Positions 1 to 9,071 of a stretch of 64,000 bases of DNA are shown here, piece after piece (the stretch's first letter is position 1; every line of letters starts with the position of its first letter). Position numbers and translations under genes: made by a program. Source of the DNA: an uncultured Holophagaceae bacterium (GTDB lineage Bacteria; Acidobacteriota; Holophagae; Holophagales; Holophagaceae); contig CAIWKE010000036.1 in the NCBI GenBank assembly GCA_903913215.1, positions 124,001 through 188,000 on the forward strand, in the 5' to 3' direction. The notes beneath the pieces are model-generated. The model saw nothing but the letters and a program-made list of their open reading frames with translations. It did not search any database and was not told where the DNA came from.

Positions 1-1193
1 TTGGTGGGTTTCTTGAAGGCGTCGCCGGCTATGGCACCGCGGTGGCAATTCCTGCGAGCATTCTGGCCGCGCTGGGCTGCGACCCCTTTTTCGCGGCACT
101 GATCTGCCTGGTCGCCAACACTGTGCCCACGGCCTTTGGCGCCATCGGCATCCCCGTCATCACCCTCGCGCAGCTGACCAACCTGAATGTCAACCAGCTG
201 AGCTACCAGGTGGCCCTGCAGCTGACCCTCTTCATCGTGGTGATCCCCTTCCTGCTGGTGGTGATGACCACTAAGAGCCTCAAGGGCCTGAAGGGCGTAT
301 TCGGCATCACCCTGGCCTCCGGGCTGGCCTTCGCCATTCCCGAAATGCTGGTGGCCAAGTATCTGGGCGCCGAGCTGCCTGCCCTGGTTGGCAGCGTCTG
401 CAGCATGCTGACCACGATCCTCATCGCGAAGCTCTTCTACAAGGAGGACAAGGCCGCGCAGAGCAAGCAGGAAAGCGTCTCCCTCAAGGCGGGGCTGCTG
501 GCCTGGCTGCCCTACATCCTGGTCCTGGTCTTCATCGTGGCCAGCAGTCCCCTGGTGAAGCCCGTGAACCAGGCCCTGGGCCACATCAAGTCCGCCCTGC
601 CCATCTACCAGGGGACTGGAGCGCAGCCCTTCGTATTCAAGTGGGTGGCGACCCCGGGCACCCTGATCATCATCGCCACTGTCATCGGGGGCCTGATCCA
701 GGGCGCCAAGATTGCGGCCATCGTGACGGTGTTCTTCCAGACTGTCGTCAAGCTGGCCAAGTCCGCGCTCACGGTGGTCAGCATCGTGGCCATGTCGAAG
801 ATCATGGCCTACAGCGGCATGATTTCGGCCATCGCCGTGGTCCTCGTGAGGATCTCCGGCTCCTTCTTCCCGCTCATCGCGCCCTTCATCGGCGCCCTGG
901 GGACCTTCCTCACCGGCAGCGACACGTCTTCCAATGTCCTGTTCGGCAAGCTGCAGGTGGAGGTGGCCGTGAAGACCGGCACCAACCCCTACTGGCTGGC
1001 CGCCGCCAACACTGCTGGAGCCACCGGCGGGAAGATGATCTCCCCCCAGAGCATCGCGGTGGCCACGGCGGCCACGGGGCTCACCGGCATGGAAGGCAAG
1101 CTCCTGGGCCAGACGATCAAGTACTGCTTGGTCTACGTGATCCTGCTGGGCCTCTTCGTCTACTTCGGGAGCCGACTGCCCTTCCTGAACTGA
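1..1193 (+). CDS. lldP: L-lactate permease (LctP/LldP family), 5' end missing
   Basis: Inner-membrane symporter of the lactate permease family, which takes up lactate (or glycolate) with protons. The reading frame is already open at base 3 and reads GGFLEGVAGYGTAVAIPAS, the conserved motif of this family, so the true start lies before the window and the GTG at 42 is internal. About 397 residues are present of a usual 530-560. Many hydrophobic segments follow, and the C-terminal half has the family's conserved segment GALGTFLTGSDTSSNVLFG. The stop lies inside the 3' end of the convergent metalloprotease gene (34-base overlap). The family assignment is firm; the exact substrate is inferred. Confidence 0.93.
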   Translation, partial: GGFLEGVAGYGTAVAIPASILAALGCDPFFAALICLVANTVPTAFGAIGIPVITLAQLTNLNVNQLSYQVALQLTLFIVVIPFLLVVMTTKSLKGLKGVFGITLASGLAFAIPEMLVAKYLGAELPALVGSVCSMLTTILIAKLFYKEDKAAQSKQESVSLKAGLLAWLPYILVLVFIVASSPLVKPVNQALGHIKSALPIYQGTGAQPFVFKWVATPGTLIIIATVIGGLIQGAKIAAIVTVFFQTVVKLAKSALTVVSIVAMSKIMAYSGMISAIAVVLVRISGSFFPLIAPFIGALGTFLTGSDTSSNVLFGKLQVEVAVKTGTNPYWLAAANTAGATGGKMISPQSIAVATAATGLTGMEGKLLGQTIKYCLVYVILLGLFVYFGSRLPFLN

Positions 1194-2668
1194 GGCCGGT
1201 CCAGCGCCACGCGTACCTTCATACGCCCGCTGGCGTCGGTCTCCAGAACTTCCCAGGCGAGGGCTCCACTCCGGCCCTTGGGGTTCTCGCCTGGGCCCAG
1301 GTTGAAGGCCGCGTCATCCAGTTGCCAAAGCTTGAGGGGCAGGCGGGGCTTGGGCGGCTCGGGGCTACCTGGGTGGGCGTCCACCACGCGCACGGGGCCG
1401 CGGGGCGTGCCGTGGGTCAGCTGGCTGGGATCGATGCGGGCTATCACCAGGCCCTCGTGGCCGGGGCCGCTCCGGCCACCGATGCGGCCCCGCTCGAAGC
1501 CCCAGGGACGGCGCACCTCAAAACTGAAGAAGGCGCCCTGCTTCGCGGGATCGGGCACCGTGAGCCACTGGGGCTCGGCGCCGGGGGCGCGGCTGACCGG
1601 GGCCAGCCAGCCTTCCCAGTGGGAGCCGCGCAGGTTCAGGTGCTTCACCTGGGAGCGGAAGCGACCCTGGTACCAGAGCTCGGAGCGCACCCAGGCCAGG
1701 GGATGGGAGGGGCTGTAGCCCATGTCCTCCACCCAGGGGCCCTGCTCCGGGTGGTTGCGGTCCCAGCCCCGGTACTGGCCGCCGTCCATGAGGTCCCAGA
1801 TGCCCGCCGTGAGGGCCGAGCCGTCCTCCAAGTAGAGGTCATCCACGCGGTGCTCGCCCATGCTGTGGAAGGCCTCGTGGACGATGTTCCCCAGGGGCAC
1901 CTCCTCCGTGAGGAAGAGCAGGGGCAGGCGGCTGCGCCGCCAGGGCAGGAGCAGGCTCAGGGCTTTAATGTGGGTCTCGTCACCCGTGACAGACTGCGGG
2001 TGACCCGGGGCCACAATCCACAGGTGGTCCGGCTTGCCATCGGGGCGCGGGGCTCCACTGCGGTTGTCCACGCGGTCGCAGGTGCCCCAGTCCGTTTGCA
2101 GGTGCTCCAGCACCCAGCGGGACAAGGCCGAGACGTGTTCGTCCCGGCGCGGGGTCGGGTGCTCTGTGTCACGCAACTTCACCAGTCGGCCTTCCTCCAG
2201 GAGGAGGGCCCCTTTGCTCACCTCGTAGAGGTAGTTGGCGGCGCTGGCCTGACCAGGGCGGCGCGAGAAGAGCAGGGCGCGCAGGGCCTCGGCGGAGACC
2301 TGGGAGGGCTCGTCGGGGAAGTCGAGACGGACGAGGTACACGGCTTCTCGGCGGAAGTCCGGCTCGGGGTGCAGCACCACGTCGCGGTCCCACTCGGTCG
2401 CGGGCACCAGGTCCCGGCGCCAGCCTTCCTTTTCCACGGCCAGCACCGTGTCCTCTGCGGGCAGGTCCAGATGGAACCGCCCTTCGGCATCCGTGGTGGC
2501 CACGGGCAGGTCGGTGGCCAGGCTGACGCGGGGCAGGCGGTCGGGGTAGACCCGCACGCCAGCCAGGCCCTGCCGACCATCCGTGATCCGACCCGCCACA
2601 CTGCCCGCGCTCAGCAGGGGGCTCAGCAGAGCGCCCATCAGAAGCAGGGCCAGGGCCCGGCGGTTCAT
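1160..2668 (-). CDS. Secreted M6-like zinc metalloprotease
   Basis: Predicted exported protease of 502 residues. An N-terminal signal peptide (residues 1-22, MNRRALALLLMGALLSPLLS) is followed by a carboxypeptidase-regulatory-like beta domain (about 25-90) and a catalytic region with HEAFHSMGEH near residue 264. This is a HExxH zinc site with a downstream Gly, as in the immune-inhibitor-A/M6 group. The nearby IWDLMDGG resembles the family's Met-containing turn. The third metal ligand is not the textbook spacing (His one residue early, then Arg), so activity is inferred. The ATG overlaps the stop of the upstream double-receiver gene by four bases, so the two are probably co-transcribed. The 3' end overlaps the lactate permease gene. 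Confidence 0.72.
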   Translation of the reverse strand: MNRRALALLLMGALLSPLLSAGSVAGRITDGRQGLAGVRVYPDRLPRVSLATDLPVATTDAEGRFHLDLPAEDTVLAVEKEGWRRDLVPATEWDRDVVLHPEPDFRREAVYLVRLDFPDEPSQVSAEALRALLFSRRPGQASAANYLYEVSKGALLLEEGRLVKLRDTEHPTPRRDEHVSALSRWVLEHLQTDWGTCDRVDNRSGAPRPDGKPDHLWIVAPGHPQSVTGDETHIKALSLLLPWRRSRLPLLFLTEEVPLGNIVHEAFHSMGEHRVDDLYLEDGSALTAGIWDLMDGGQYRGWDRNHPEQGPWVEDMGYSPSHPLAWVRSELWYQGRFRSQVKHLNLRGSHWEGWLAPVSRAPGAEPQWLTVPDPAKQGAFFSFEVRRPWGFERGRIGGRSGPGHEGLVIARIDPSQLTHGTPRGPVRVVDAHPGSPEPPKPRLPLKLWQLDDAAFNLGPGENPKGRSGALAWEVLETDASGRMKVRVALDRPQFRKGSRLPK

Positions 2669-3450
2669 GCCTCGACGAGCTTCTGGAGCTGGGCCAGGCG
2701 CGCCAGGAGGGCCACGCGGCGGCGGGTTTCGGCGGCCACCAGGGGTTTGTCGAGGGCATCGGCCACGGGCTCCCGCAGGCGGGACCAGGTCTCCAGTTCT
2801 CCGGGATTGTAGAGCAGGAGGATGGGCGGATGGCCCAGCTCATCGGAGTCATGGATGGCCAGGGCCAGGGTCTGGGCGCTGCCCTCCTGCAGGTCGGTGT
2901 CCAGCACCATGACATCCGGCTGATGGGCCTGGAGCATGGCCCGGGCCTGGGCCTCGCCCTGGGCCTCCAGGAAGGTGCCCTGGTCCTTGCCGTAGTGGTT
3001 TTGCACCTGGGAGCGCACCAGGGGACTGGCGGAAACCACGAGGACCTTGGGGCGGGCCGGGGGCTGGGGCCCCGAGCGCTGGGCCAGATCGTGGATGCGC
3101 AGGTGGGTCTGGATCCGCACCTGGAGCAGCAGGGTGTTGGCGGGCTTGCGGATGAAGTCGTCAGCCCCGGCGGCGTAGCTCCGGTCCTTGGCGTCCCGGC
3201 TCAGGGCCGTGAGCACAAGGATGGGCACGGCGGCGGTCCGAGGGTCGGCCTTGATGAGTTCGCAGGCCCTGAAGCCATCCATGGTGGGCATGACCGCATC
3301 CATGATGATGAGGTCCGGCACGTGCTCCTTCAGTCGCTCAATGGCCTCCAAGCCATTGTTGGCCGTGAGCAGACGGTGTCCCAGGGCCTGGATCTGCGCC
3401 TCCACCTGCCGGCGCTGAAGGGCGTTGTCCTCCACCATCAGGATGCTCAT
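2665..3450 (-). CDS. Response regulator with two receiver domains
   Basis: Stand-alone phospho-receiver protein with no DNA-binding output. Residues 1-120 form a canonical receiver: MSILMVEDN acid cluster, phospho-acceptor in LIIMDAVMP, Thr in VLTAL, Lys in FIRKPA. From about residue 135 a second, divergent receiver follows (VLVVSAS start, candidate acceptor in VMVLDTDL, Lys in LDKPL) in which the N-terminal acidic pair is lost, so it may not bind Mg2+ normally. The start chosen is the ATG at 3450; an in-frame ATG at 3504 would add 18 residues, and neither has a strong ribosome site. It overlaps the downstream protease gene by ATGA, which suggests a shared transcript. Confidence 0.8.
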   Translation of the reverse strand: MSILMVEDNALQRRQVEAQIQALGHRLLTANNGLEAIERLKEHVPDLIIMDAVMPTMDGFRACELIKADPRTAAVPILVLTALSRDAKDRSYAAGADDFIRKPANTLLLQVRIQTHLRIHDLAQRSGPQPPARPKVLVVSASPLVRSQVQNHYGKDQGTFLEAQGEAQARAMLQAHQPDVMVLDTDLQEGSAQTLALAIHDSDELGHPPILLLYNPGELETWSRLREPVADALDKPLVAAETRRRVALLARLAQLQKLVEA

Positions 3451-3550
3451 GGGGGACTTTAACTGAGGCAAGCTGTGCTCCTTGGACTGAACCGTTAGGT
3501 GCATGGTATCGGCTCGGAGATCGCCATGGTTGAAGATCCTCGGCCACGAA

Positions 3551-3579
3551 TTGACCCTGCCATGGGTGCCCGGTAAAAG
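3551..3579 (+). promoter_or_regulatory. Candidate sigma-70 promoter for lepA
   Basis: TTGACC at 3551-3556 and TAAAAG at 3574-3579 are separated by exactly 17 bases and lie about 55 bases before the lepA GTG. The -35 box matches consensus at five of six positions and the -10 box at four of six. Found by eye only. Confidence 0.45.
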
Positions 3580-3632
3580 GGCGCAGACGCTGGGGCCTAG
3601 GCCAAGTACAATGGTGGGTTCGAGGTTCCTCA

Positions 3633-5450
3633 GTGCCTGATCCCAGCCTTATACGTAATTTTTCCATTGTCGCCCACATCGACCACGGCAAATCCACCCT
3701 GGCCGACCGGCTGCTGGAGCTGACCAAGACGGTGGCGGGACGCGATATGCAGGCCCAGATCCTGGATGACATGGACCTGGAGCGGGAGCGCGGCATCACC
3801 ATCAAGGCCCACGCCGTGACGCTGAAATACCCAGCCAAAGACGGCAAAATCTACACCCTCAACCTCATCGACACGCCTGGCCACGTGGACTTCACCTACG
3901 AGGTGAGCCGCAGTCTGGCCGCCTGCGAGGGGGCCATCCTGGTTGTGGACTCCACCCAGGGCGTGGAGGCCCAGACCCTGGCCAACACCTACCTGGCCCT
4001 GGAAAACGGCCTGGAGGTCTTCCCGGTGCTGAACAAGACCGACCTGCCCAGCTCGGACCCCGTCCGGGTGCTGGAGCAGATCGACACGGTCATCGGCCTG
4101 GTGGACACGGCCCACGCCGTGAATGTGAGTGCCAAGACTGGCGAGAACTGCGACCAGGTGCTGGAGCAGATCGTCAAGTGCATCCCCGCGCCCCAGGGGG
4201 ATCCCCACGCGCCCCTGCAGGCCCTGGTCTTCGACTGCTACTACGACGCCTACCGCGGCGTGGTGAACCTTATCCGGGTCATGAATGGCACCATCAAGGC
4301 CGGGGATACCATCCGCTTCATGTCCACCGGCAGCGAGCACAAGGTGGACGAGATCGGCATCTTCGATCCGAAAATGGACAAGCAGGACTCCCTCTCCGTG
4401 GGCGAAGTGGGCTACCTGGTGGCCAACATCCGCCTGCTGGTGGATGTGAAGGTGGGCGACACGATCACCCACGCGGTGACGCTCACTACGAAGCCCGCCA
4501 CGGAGATGCTGAAGGGCTTCAAGGAGATCCAGCCTGTGGTCTTCGCGGGCATCTTCCCCACCTCCAGCGATGACTACGAGAACCTCCGCAACGCCATGGA
4601 CAAGCTGCGCCTCAACGACAGCAGCTTCACCTATGAGCCCGAGACCTCCACGGCGCTGGGGTTCGGCTTCCGCTGCGGCTTCCTGGGCCTGCTCCACATG
4701 GAGATTGTGCAGGAGCGCCTGGAGCGCGAGTTCGACCTGGACCTCATCACCACGGCCCCCAGCGTGCGCTATCACGTGCACCTGACGGACGGCAGTGAGA
4801 TCTCCGTCGACAATCCCTCGAGGCTGCCGCCGCTCCAGAAGATCGCCAAAATCGAGGAGCCCATCATCGAGGCCACCATCCTCACCCGCACCGACTTCGT
4901 GGGCGGCCTCATCAAGCTCTGCGAGGAGCGCCGCGGCATCCAGCAGAAGCTGGAATACCTGAGTCAGGACCGCGTCATGCTGGTCTACGAGCTGCCCCTC
5001 AACGAAGTGGTCATGGACTTCTACGACAAGCTCAAGTCCATTTCCAAGGGCTACGCCAGCTTCGACTACCACATGAAGCACTACACCGAGTCCGACCTGG
5101 TGAAGATGGACATCCTGGTGAACGCCGAGCCTGTGGACGCCCTCTCCATCCTGGTGCACCGGGTCAAGAGCCAGGCCCTGGGCCTCGCCCTCTGCCAGAA
5201 GATGAAGGAAGTCATCCACCAGCAGATGTTCGATGTGGCCATCCAGGCCGCCATCGGCTCCAAGATCATCGCTCGCACCAACGTGAAGGCTCGCCGCAAG
5301 GACGTCCTAGCCAAGTGCTACGGCGGCGACGTCTCCCGCAAGAAGAAGCTCCTCAACAAGCAGAAAGAGGGCAAGAAGAGAATGAAGTCCATCGGCAACG
5401 TGGAGATCCCCCAGGAAGCCTTCCTGGCGATCCTCAAGGTCGAAAACTAG
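3633..5450 (+). CDS. lepA: Translation elongation factor 4 (LepA), GTPase
   Basis: Ribosome-associated GTPase that acts on stalled or mis-translocated ribosomes. At 605 residues it has the usual length. The G1 motif AHIDHGKST lies at residues 14-22, followed by the switch region [10 protein letters not shown]3 DTPGHVDF and G4 NKTD. The C-terminal LepA-specific domain ends with the typical Lys-rich stretch ([20 protein letters not shown]). It starts at GTG 3633 with GAGG about eight bases upstream. The lepA stop and the stop of the convergent gene share the palindrome CTAG at 5447-5450. In many genomes lepA sits beside the signal peptidase gene; here it does not. Confidence 0.97.
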   Translation: MPDPSLIRNFSIVAHIDHGKSTLADRLLELTKTVAGRDMQAQILDDMDLERERGITIKAHAVTLKYPAKDGKIYTLNLIDTPGHVDFTYEVSRSLAACEGAILVVDSTQGVEAQTLANTYLALENGLEVFPVLNKTDLPSSDPVRVLEQIDTVIGLVDTAHAVNVSAKTGENCDQVLEQIVKCIPAPQGDPHAPLQALVFDCYYDAYRGVVNLIRVMNGTIKAGDTIRFMSTGSEHKVDEIGIFDPKMDKQDSLSVGEVGYLVANIRLLVDVKVGDTITHAVTLTTKPATEMLKGFKEIQPVVFAGIFPTSSDDYENLRNAMDKLRLNDSSFTYEPETSTALGFGFRCGFLGLLHMEIVQERLEREFDLDLITTAPSVRYHVHLTDGSEISVDNPSRLPPLQKIAKIEEPIIEATILTRTDFVGGLIKLCEERRGIQQKLEYLSQDRVMLVYELPLNEVVMDFYDKLKSISKGYASFDYHMKHYTESDLVKMDILVNAEPVDALSILVHRVKSQALGLALCQKMKEVIHQQMFDVAIQAAIGSKIIARTNVKARRKDVLAKCYGGDVSRKKKLLNKQKEGKKRMKSIGNVEIPQEAFLAILKVEN

Positions 5451-6328
5451 CCCACGACCTCATCGTCCTTGATCTCGCCTGCTTCAATGAGATTGGAGAG
5501 CAGGCGCTGCAGCTCGTCCTGACCTATGATGCCGCGGCGCTGGAAGAGGCGGATGAGGCCCAGCACGAGCGTGCGGGTCTGGTAGGTCTCCAGGCGGCGC
5601 ACCGTATCGCCGATGGTGCGGCTGTGGACCAGGTTGGGATTGGCCAGGGGGGGTGGGGTGCGCGGCGCAGGGGAGTTCTCGAAGAGGCCGAAGGGGTCGA
5701 TGTTCACGGGCTGGGTGCCCGCCGCGGGCTCACCGAAGAAGGGATCTCTGGGGAAGGCCACCGGCCTGGAAGGTGTGGGAGGGGGCGTGGGGGGCAGGCT
5801 CACGGGATCCAGGGTGAAGGAGACCGGCAGGGCATCGTCCTGCATCAAGGCGTTGCCCACATCCACGGTGAGGGCTCCGTTGGTGTTCTCCATGCGCCGG
5901 TAGAGGTCTGTAATGGTCTTCTTCAAAGCGCTGTGGGAGGCCACCACAGGCTCAATGTTCAGGCCCGATGCGAAGCGGGCGCTGTCGATGGCGTTCAGGT
6001 CCGAGGGGTCGGACATGGCCAGGACCAGGGATTTGGGCTCCTTGGTGCTGATGGGCAACACGGTGAATTGCTCCGCCAGCCGGTGCGGCACCAGCTTCAG
6101 GACCTGGGGGGCCACCTCGATGTTGCGCACATCCAGCTGGGGCACCCCGGTCTGGTGGCTGAGGAAGTCCATGAGGACCTCCTCGGAAATATAGCCCAGG
6201 GCCACGAGGTTGCTACCGAGCCTCCCGCGGGCGATCTTTTGGTGTGTGATCGCGCTCTGGAGCTGGGCCGGCGTGATCAGACCGCCCTCTACGAGCAGTT
6301 CACCCAGCCTCTTTGTCGGTTGCTGCAT
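5447..6328 (-). CDS. MshEN (GspE N-terminal) domain protein without ATPase
   Basis: About 293 residues. Residues 5-145 match the MshEN/GspE N-terminal fold found at the front of type II secretion and type IV pilus ATPases: [18 protein letters not shown], then [18 protein letters not shown] and [10 protein letters not shown] proline-rich linker (about 175-225) leads to a short helical C-terminal segment. No Walker motifs follow, so it is a stand-alone version; in some proteins this domain binds cyclic di-GMP, so a regulatory role in pili or secretion is possible but unproven. The start is uncertain: ATG 6328 is used, but an in-frame TTG at 6358 would add ten residues, and neither has a clear ribosome site. 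Confidence 0.75.
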   Translation of the reverse strand: MQQPTKRLGELLVEGGLITPAQLQSAITHQKIARGRLGSNLVALGYISEEVLMDFLSHQTGVPQLDVRNIEVAPQVLKLVPHRLAEQFTVLPISTKEPKSLVLAMSDPSDLNAIDSARFASGLNIEPVVASHSALKKTITDLYRRMENTNGALTVDVGNALMQDDALPVSFTLDPVSLPPTPPPTPSRPVAFPRDPFFGEPAAGTQPVNIDPFGLFENSPAPRTPPPLANPNLVHSRTIGDTVRRLETYQTRTLVLGLIRLFQRRGIIGQDELQRLLSNLIEAGEIKDDEVVG

Positions 6329-6414
6329 AGGGGGTCCCGGAATTTTCTCTTGCTGCAACTGAGAGTCGTCCCCAAGGTAATTTCAATCAAGGATTTTATT
6401 CACACGGTGGCCAT

Positions 6415-7020
6415 ATGGAATCAGAGGACCTCTGGCGGGCGGCACTTCACGACTTCAACAATCTGCTCACCAGCCTCCAGGGCGTATTGGACCTGAGCGA
6501 CCCGCGTCTGCCCCTGGATCTGCGCAACCGCGCCCGCCTGGAAGCCACCCTCGAGGATGGCAAGACCCTCATCCACATGGCCCGGAGTCTGGCCCTGGGC
6601 CGCAACACGGACGCAGGCCTGGTCCCGTGGGCCGAATGGCAGGCGGGCCTCCAGGCCCGGCTGGAGCCTATGGCGGGGCTCTACCGATGCCCCATTCAGA
6701 TCTTGGACGATGGTGCCGGGACCGCAGCCTGGCCCGCGCCCCCGCTTCAGGACTGGGCCCTGGCCTTCACCCGCCAGATCCTGCCCTGGGCCGCCCCGGG
6801 GCCCCTGCTCATCGAGGCGCGGGTCGAAGCGGAGGCGTGGGTCCTTACCTGGCTGGGGGATGCGCCCCTGCCGCTGGCTTTCAAGGCGGAGTCCGCCGCG
6901 GAATCGCCACGCAACCTGGCCGCCCACTGGCTCAAGCACATGATGGGCCACCTGAACCTCTCCATCGAAGAGCAGCCCACTGGCCTGGTGGCGCGGATGG
7001 TGCGACCGTGCGTGTCCTGA
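6415..7020 (+). CDS. ChpT-like histidine phosphotransferase / truncated kinase
   Basis: 201-residue protein that begins almost at its histidine motif: LHDFNNLLTSLQGVLDL with His12, the HDxNN signature of kinase dimerization/phosphotransfer helices. The second helix follows (LEATLEDGKTLIHMARSLAL). The rest resembles an ATPase-like lobe but lacks the N, G1 and G2 ATP-binding boxes (no DNG/GxGLG), as in phosphotransferases of the ChpT type. It is the first gene of an operon with an OmpR-type regulator (13-base overlap) and a full sensor kinase, so it may pass phosphate between them or to another receiver. An alternative reading is a decayed kinase. Confidence 0.6.
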   Translation: MESEDLWRAALHDFNNLLTSLQGVLDLSDPRLPLDLRNRARLEATLEDGKTLIHMARSLALGRNTDAGLVPWAEWQAGLQARLEPMAGLYRCPIQILDDGAGTAAWPAPPLQDWALAFTRQILPWAAPGPLLIEARVEAEAWVLTWLGDAPLPLAFKAESAAESPRNLAAHWLKHMMGHLNLSIEEQPTGLVARMVRPCVS

Positions 7021-7691
7021 TCGTGGAGGACCAGTCCCGCGCCGCCCAGGAACTGCGGGCCGGCCTGGAGGCCTCGGGCATCCTGGGCTGGGTGGTGGGC
7101 AGTGCCGAGGAGGCCCTGAGTTCCCTGGACAGCGAGCGCTTCGACGCCATGGTGGTGGATGTCATGCTCCCGGGCCTCTCCGGTTTCGATCTGGTGCGGC
7201 TGCTGCGGGAGCGGGGCCGGGCCATCCCCGTGGTGTTCCTGTCCGCCAAGGCCGACCTGCAGGACCGCCTCAAGGGCCTGGAGGTGGGCGGGGACGACTA
7301 CTTGGCCAAGCCCTACAGCATCCTGGAGGTGGTGGCCCGGCTCCGCACCATCACCCGGCGCATGCAGACCGCCCCCCCGGCCCAGACCCGCCGTGTGGCG
7401 GACCTGGAGTGGGACCAGCAGTCCCGGCGCATCACACGCTCTGGCGAGCGCATCGACCTGACCCCCAAAGAATACGCCATCATGACCCTGCTGCTGGACC
7501 ACATGGGCGACGTGGTGGGGCGCAGCCAGATGATCCAGGAGGTCTGGGGCATGGACTGCGTGGTGGATGCCAATGCCGTGGACGTGCAGATTCTCCGCTT
7601 GCGCCGGAAGGTGGACGACCCCTATCCCGTGAAGCTGATCCACACGTTGCGGGGGGTGGGCCTCCTGCTGGAACCCCGTGACAGCGCATAG
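7008..7691 (+). CDS. OmpR-family response regulator
   Basis: 227-residue two-component transcription factor. The receiver (1-120) has the acidic pair in VLIVEDQ, phospho-acceptor Asp near residue 51 in MVVDVMLPG, Thr/Ser in VVFLSAK and Lys in YLAKPY. The C-terminal winged helix (about 130-225) has LTPKEYAIMTLLLDH and the recognition helix VDVQILRLRRKVDD. It starts at GTG 7008, inside the previous gene, because MRVLIVED is the normal beginning of the family. The stop overlaps the GTG of the sensor kinase gene by 14 bases, the layout expected of a cognate pair. Its target may be the downstream TonB receptor gene. Confidence 0.92.
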   Translation: MRVLIVEDQSRAAQELRAGLEASGILGWVVGSAEEALSSLDSERFDAMVVDVMLPGLSGFDLVRLLRERGRAIPVVFLSAKADLQDRLKGLEVGGDDYLAKPYSILEVVARLRTITRRMQTAPPAQTRRVADLEWDQQSRRITRSGERIDLTPKEYAIMTLLLDHMGDVVGRSQMIQEVWGMDCVVDANAVDVQILRLRRKVDDPYPVKLIHTLRGVGLLLEPRDSA

Positions 7692-9024
7692 CGGCAGCAT
7701 CGTCCACAAGCTGGAGGCGGGCTTTACGCTGTTCGCCCTGCTGCTGGCAGGCCTGCTGGCCCTCTTCATGGACCGGGCCCTGTACCGTTCTCTGGAGGCT
7801 GAGGACGCCCAGGTGCTCCAGGGCCACGCCCAGATTCTGCTTCGGGAACTGGCTGCGGGGAGGCCGCTGCGTGATCCCGAGGATGAGCCCCGGCCCGAGC
7901 GGGCCTCCTGGCGGGTGCTGGATGGCGTGGGGCGCACTCTCACCCAGAGCCGGGATCTGGTAGGCCTGGCCCTGCCTGAAGCCACGGCGGCGGCGGGGCC
8001 GCAGGACGTGGTGGCCCGGGGCCGGGCCTATTCGCTGCTGGCGCGGCCCTGGGCCTGCGGCGAGCGGCGGGGCACCCTGTTGTTGCTGTTGGATCGGAGC
8101 CATGAGGAGGCCCTCGTCCGGGACTTCCGGCGCACCCTGCTGGTGGGTGTGATCTTGGCGGGCCTGCTCTCGGCCTTGGTGGCCCGGCTTTTGGCCCGCT
8201 GGGGGCTGGCGCCTCTGGAGGCCCTCATTGCTGAGACCGGCTCCATCGGGGATCTGGACCTGGACCGGCGCCTGGCTCCGGAGCACTTCCCCCGGGAGTT
8301 GCAGGCCCTGGTGGGCACCCTGAACGATGCCCTGGCGCGGCTGCAGGAGGCCTTCGGGCGGGTGGGCAACCTGGGCGCCGAGCTGGCCCACGAGCTGCGG
8401 ACCCCCCTGCAAAATCTGCGCAGCGCCCTGGAGAACCGGGCCCGACGCTCCGCGGCCGAGCCGGTGGAACCGGCGGACCTGGGCATCCTCATCGAGGACT
8501 GCGACCGCATGGCAGCCCTCATTGAGCAGATCCTCTTCCTGGCCCGCTCCGAGCACGGGGACAGCGCCCTCAGCCTCCTCCCCATCCCCGTGCCTGACCT
8601 CCTGGAGGAGGTGCGGGGCTTCTTTGAGGCGGCGGCGGAAGAGGCTGGCGTGGCCCTGCGCATGGAGGCCGAGGCGGGACTGGTGGTGGTGGGCGATCGT
8701 CTCCTGCTCACGCGGGCTCTGCACAACCTCACCAGCAACGCCCTGCGCCACGCCCCGGCTGGAGGTCATGTGGACCTGGGGGCCCGCGCGGAGGCAGGCG
8801 GGGTCTGGCTCAGCGTGGCCGATGATGGCCCCGGCATCCCGCCGGACTGGCTGCCCCGCCTGGGCACGCCCTTCCTGCGGCCCCCGGAACACCGCTCTGC
8901 GGAGGGCCTGGGGCTGGGCCTGGCCATTGTGAAGCGCATCGTCACCATGCTGGGGGGACGCCTGGAACTCCAGAGCCAGGTGGGCCAAGGCACCCGAGTC
9001 CAATTCTGGGTTTCAGCAACCTGA
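7678..9024 (+). CDS. Membrane sensor histidine kinase
   Basis: 448-residue kinase partner of the preceding OmpR-type regulator. Two membrane segments (about 14-32 and 143-165) enclose a periplasmic sensor of roughly 110 residues. A HAMP linker precedes the dimerization domain with LAHELRTPLQNLR (phospho-accepting His238). The ATP-binding lobe shows NLTSNALRHAP (N box), DDGPGIP (G1) and GLGLGLAIVKRI (G2). The overall architecture is that of metal- or envelope-stress sensors such as CusS, but the ligand cannot be read from the sequence. GTG start. Confidence 0.9.
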   Translation: MTAHSGSIVHKLEAGFTLFALLLAGLLALFMDRALYRSLEAEDAQVLQGHAQILLRELAAGRPLRDPEDEPRPERASWRVLDGVGRTLTQSRDLVGLALPEATAAAGPQDVVARGRAYSLLARPWACGERRGTLLLLLDRSHEEALVRDFRRTLLVGVILAGLLSALVARLLARWGLAPLEALIAETGSIGDLDLDRRLAPEHFPRELQALVGTLNDALARLQEAFGRVGNLGAELAHELRTPLQNLRSALENRARRSAAEPVEPADLGILIEDCDRMAALIEQILFLARSEHGDSALSLLPIPVPDLLEEVRGFFEAAAEEAGVALRMEAEAGLVVVGDRLLLTRALHNLTSNALRHAPAGGHVDLGARAEAGGVWLSVADDGPGIPPDWLPRLGTPFLRPPEHRSAEGLGLGLAIVKRIVTMLGGRLELQSQVGQGTRVQFWVSAT

Positions 9025-9071
9025 CATTTGATTCAGGTTCATGTAAGGTTGTTCCATTCCCTGGAGCAGCC

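Noticed and set aside
641-2812. Long open frame of 723 codons on the plus strand over the lactate permease end and the metalloprotease gene
   Set aside because: It is the antisense shadow of real genes in GC-rich DNA; the translation is low-complexity Gly/His/Arg with no family match, while the other frames give clear proteins.
3630-5219. 529-codon frame opposite lepA
   Set aside because: Antisense shadow: His/Val/Gly-rich composition and no ribosome site, with lepA being unmistakable on the other strand.
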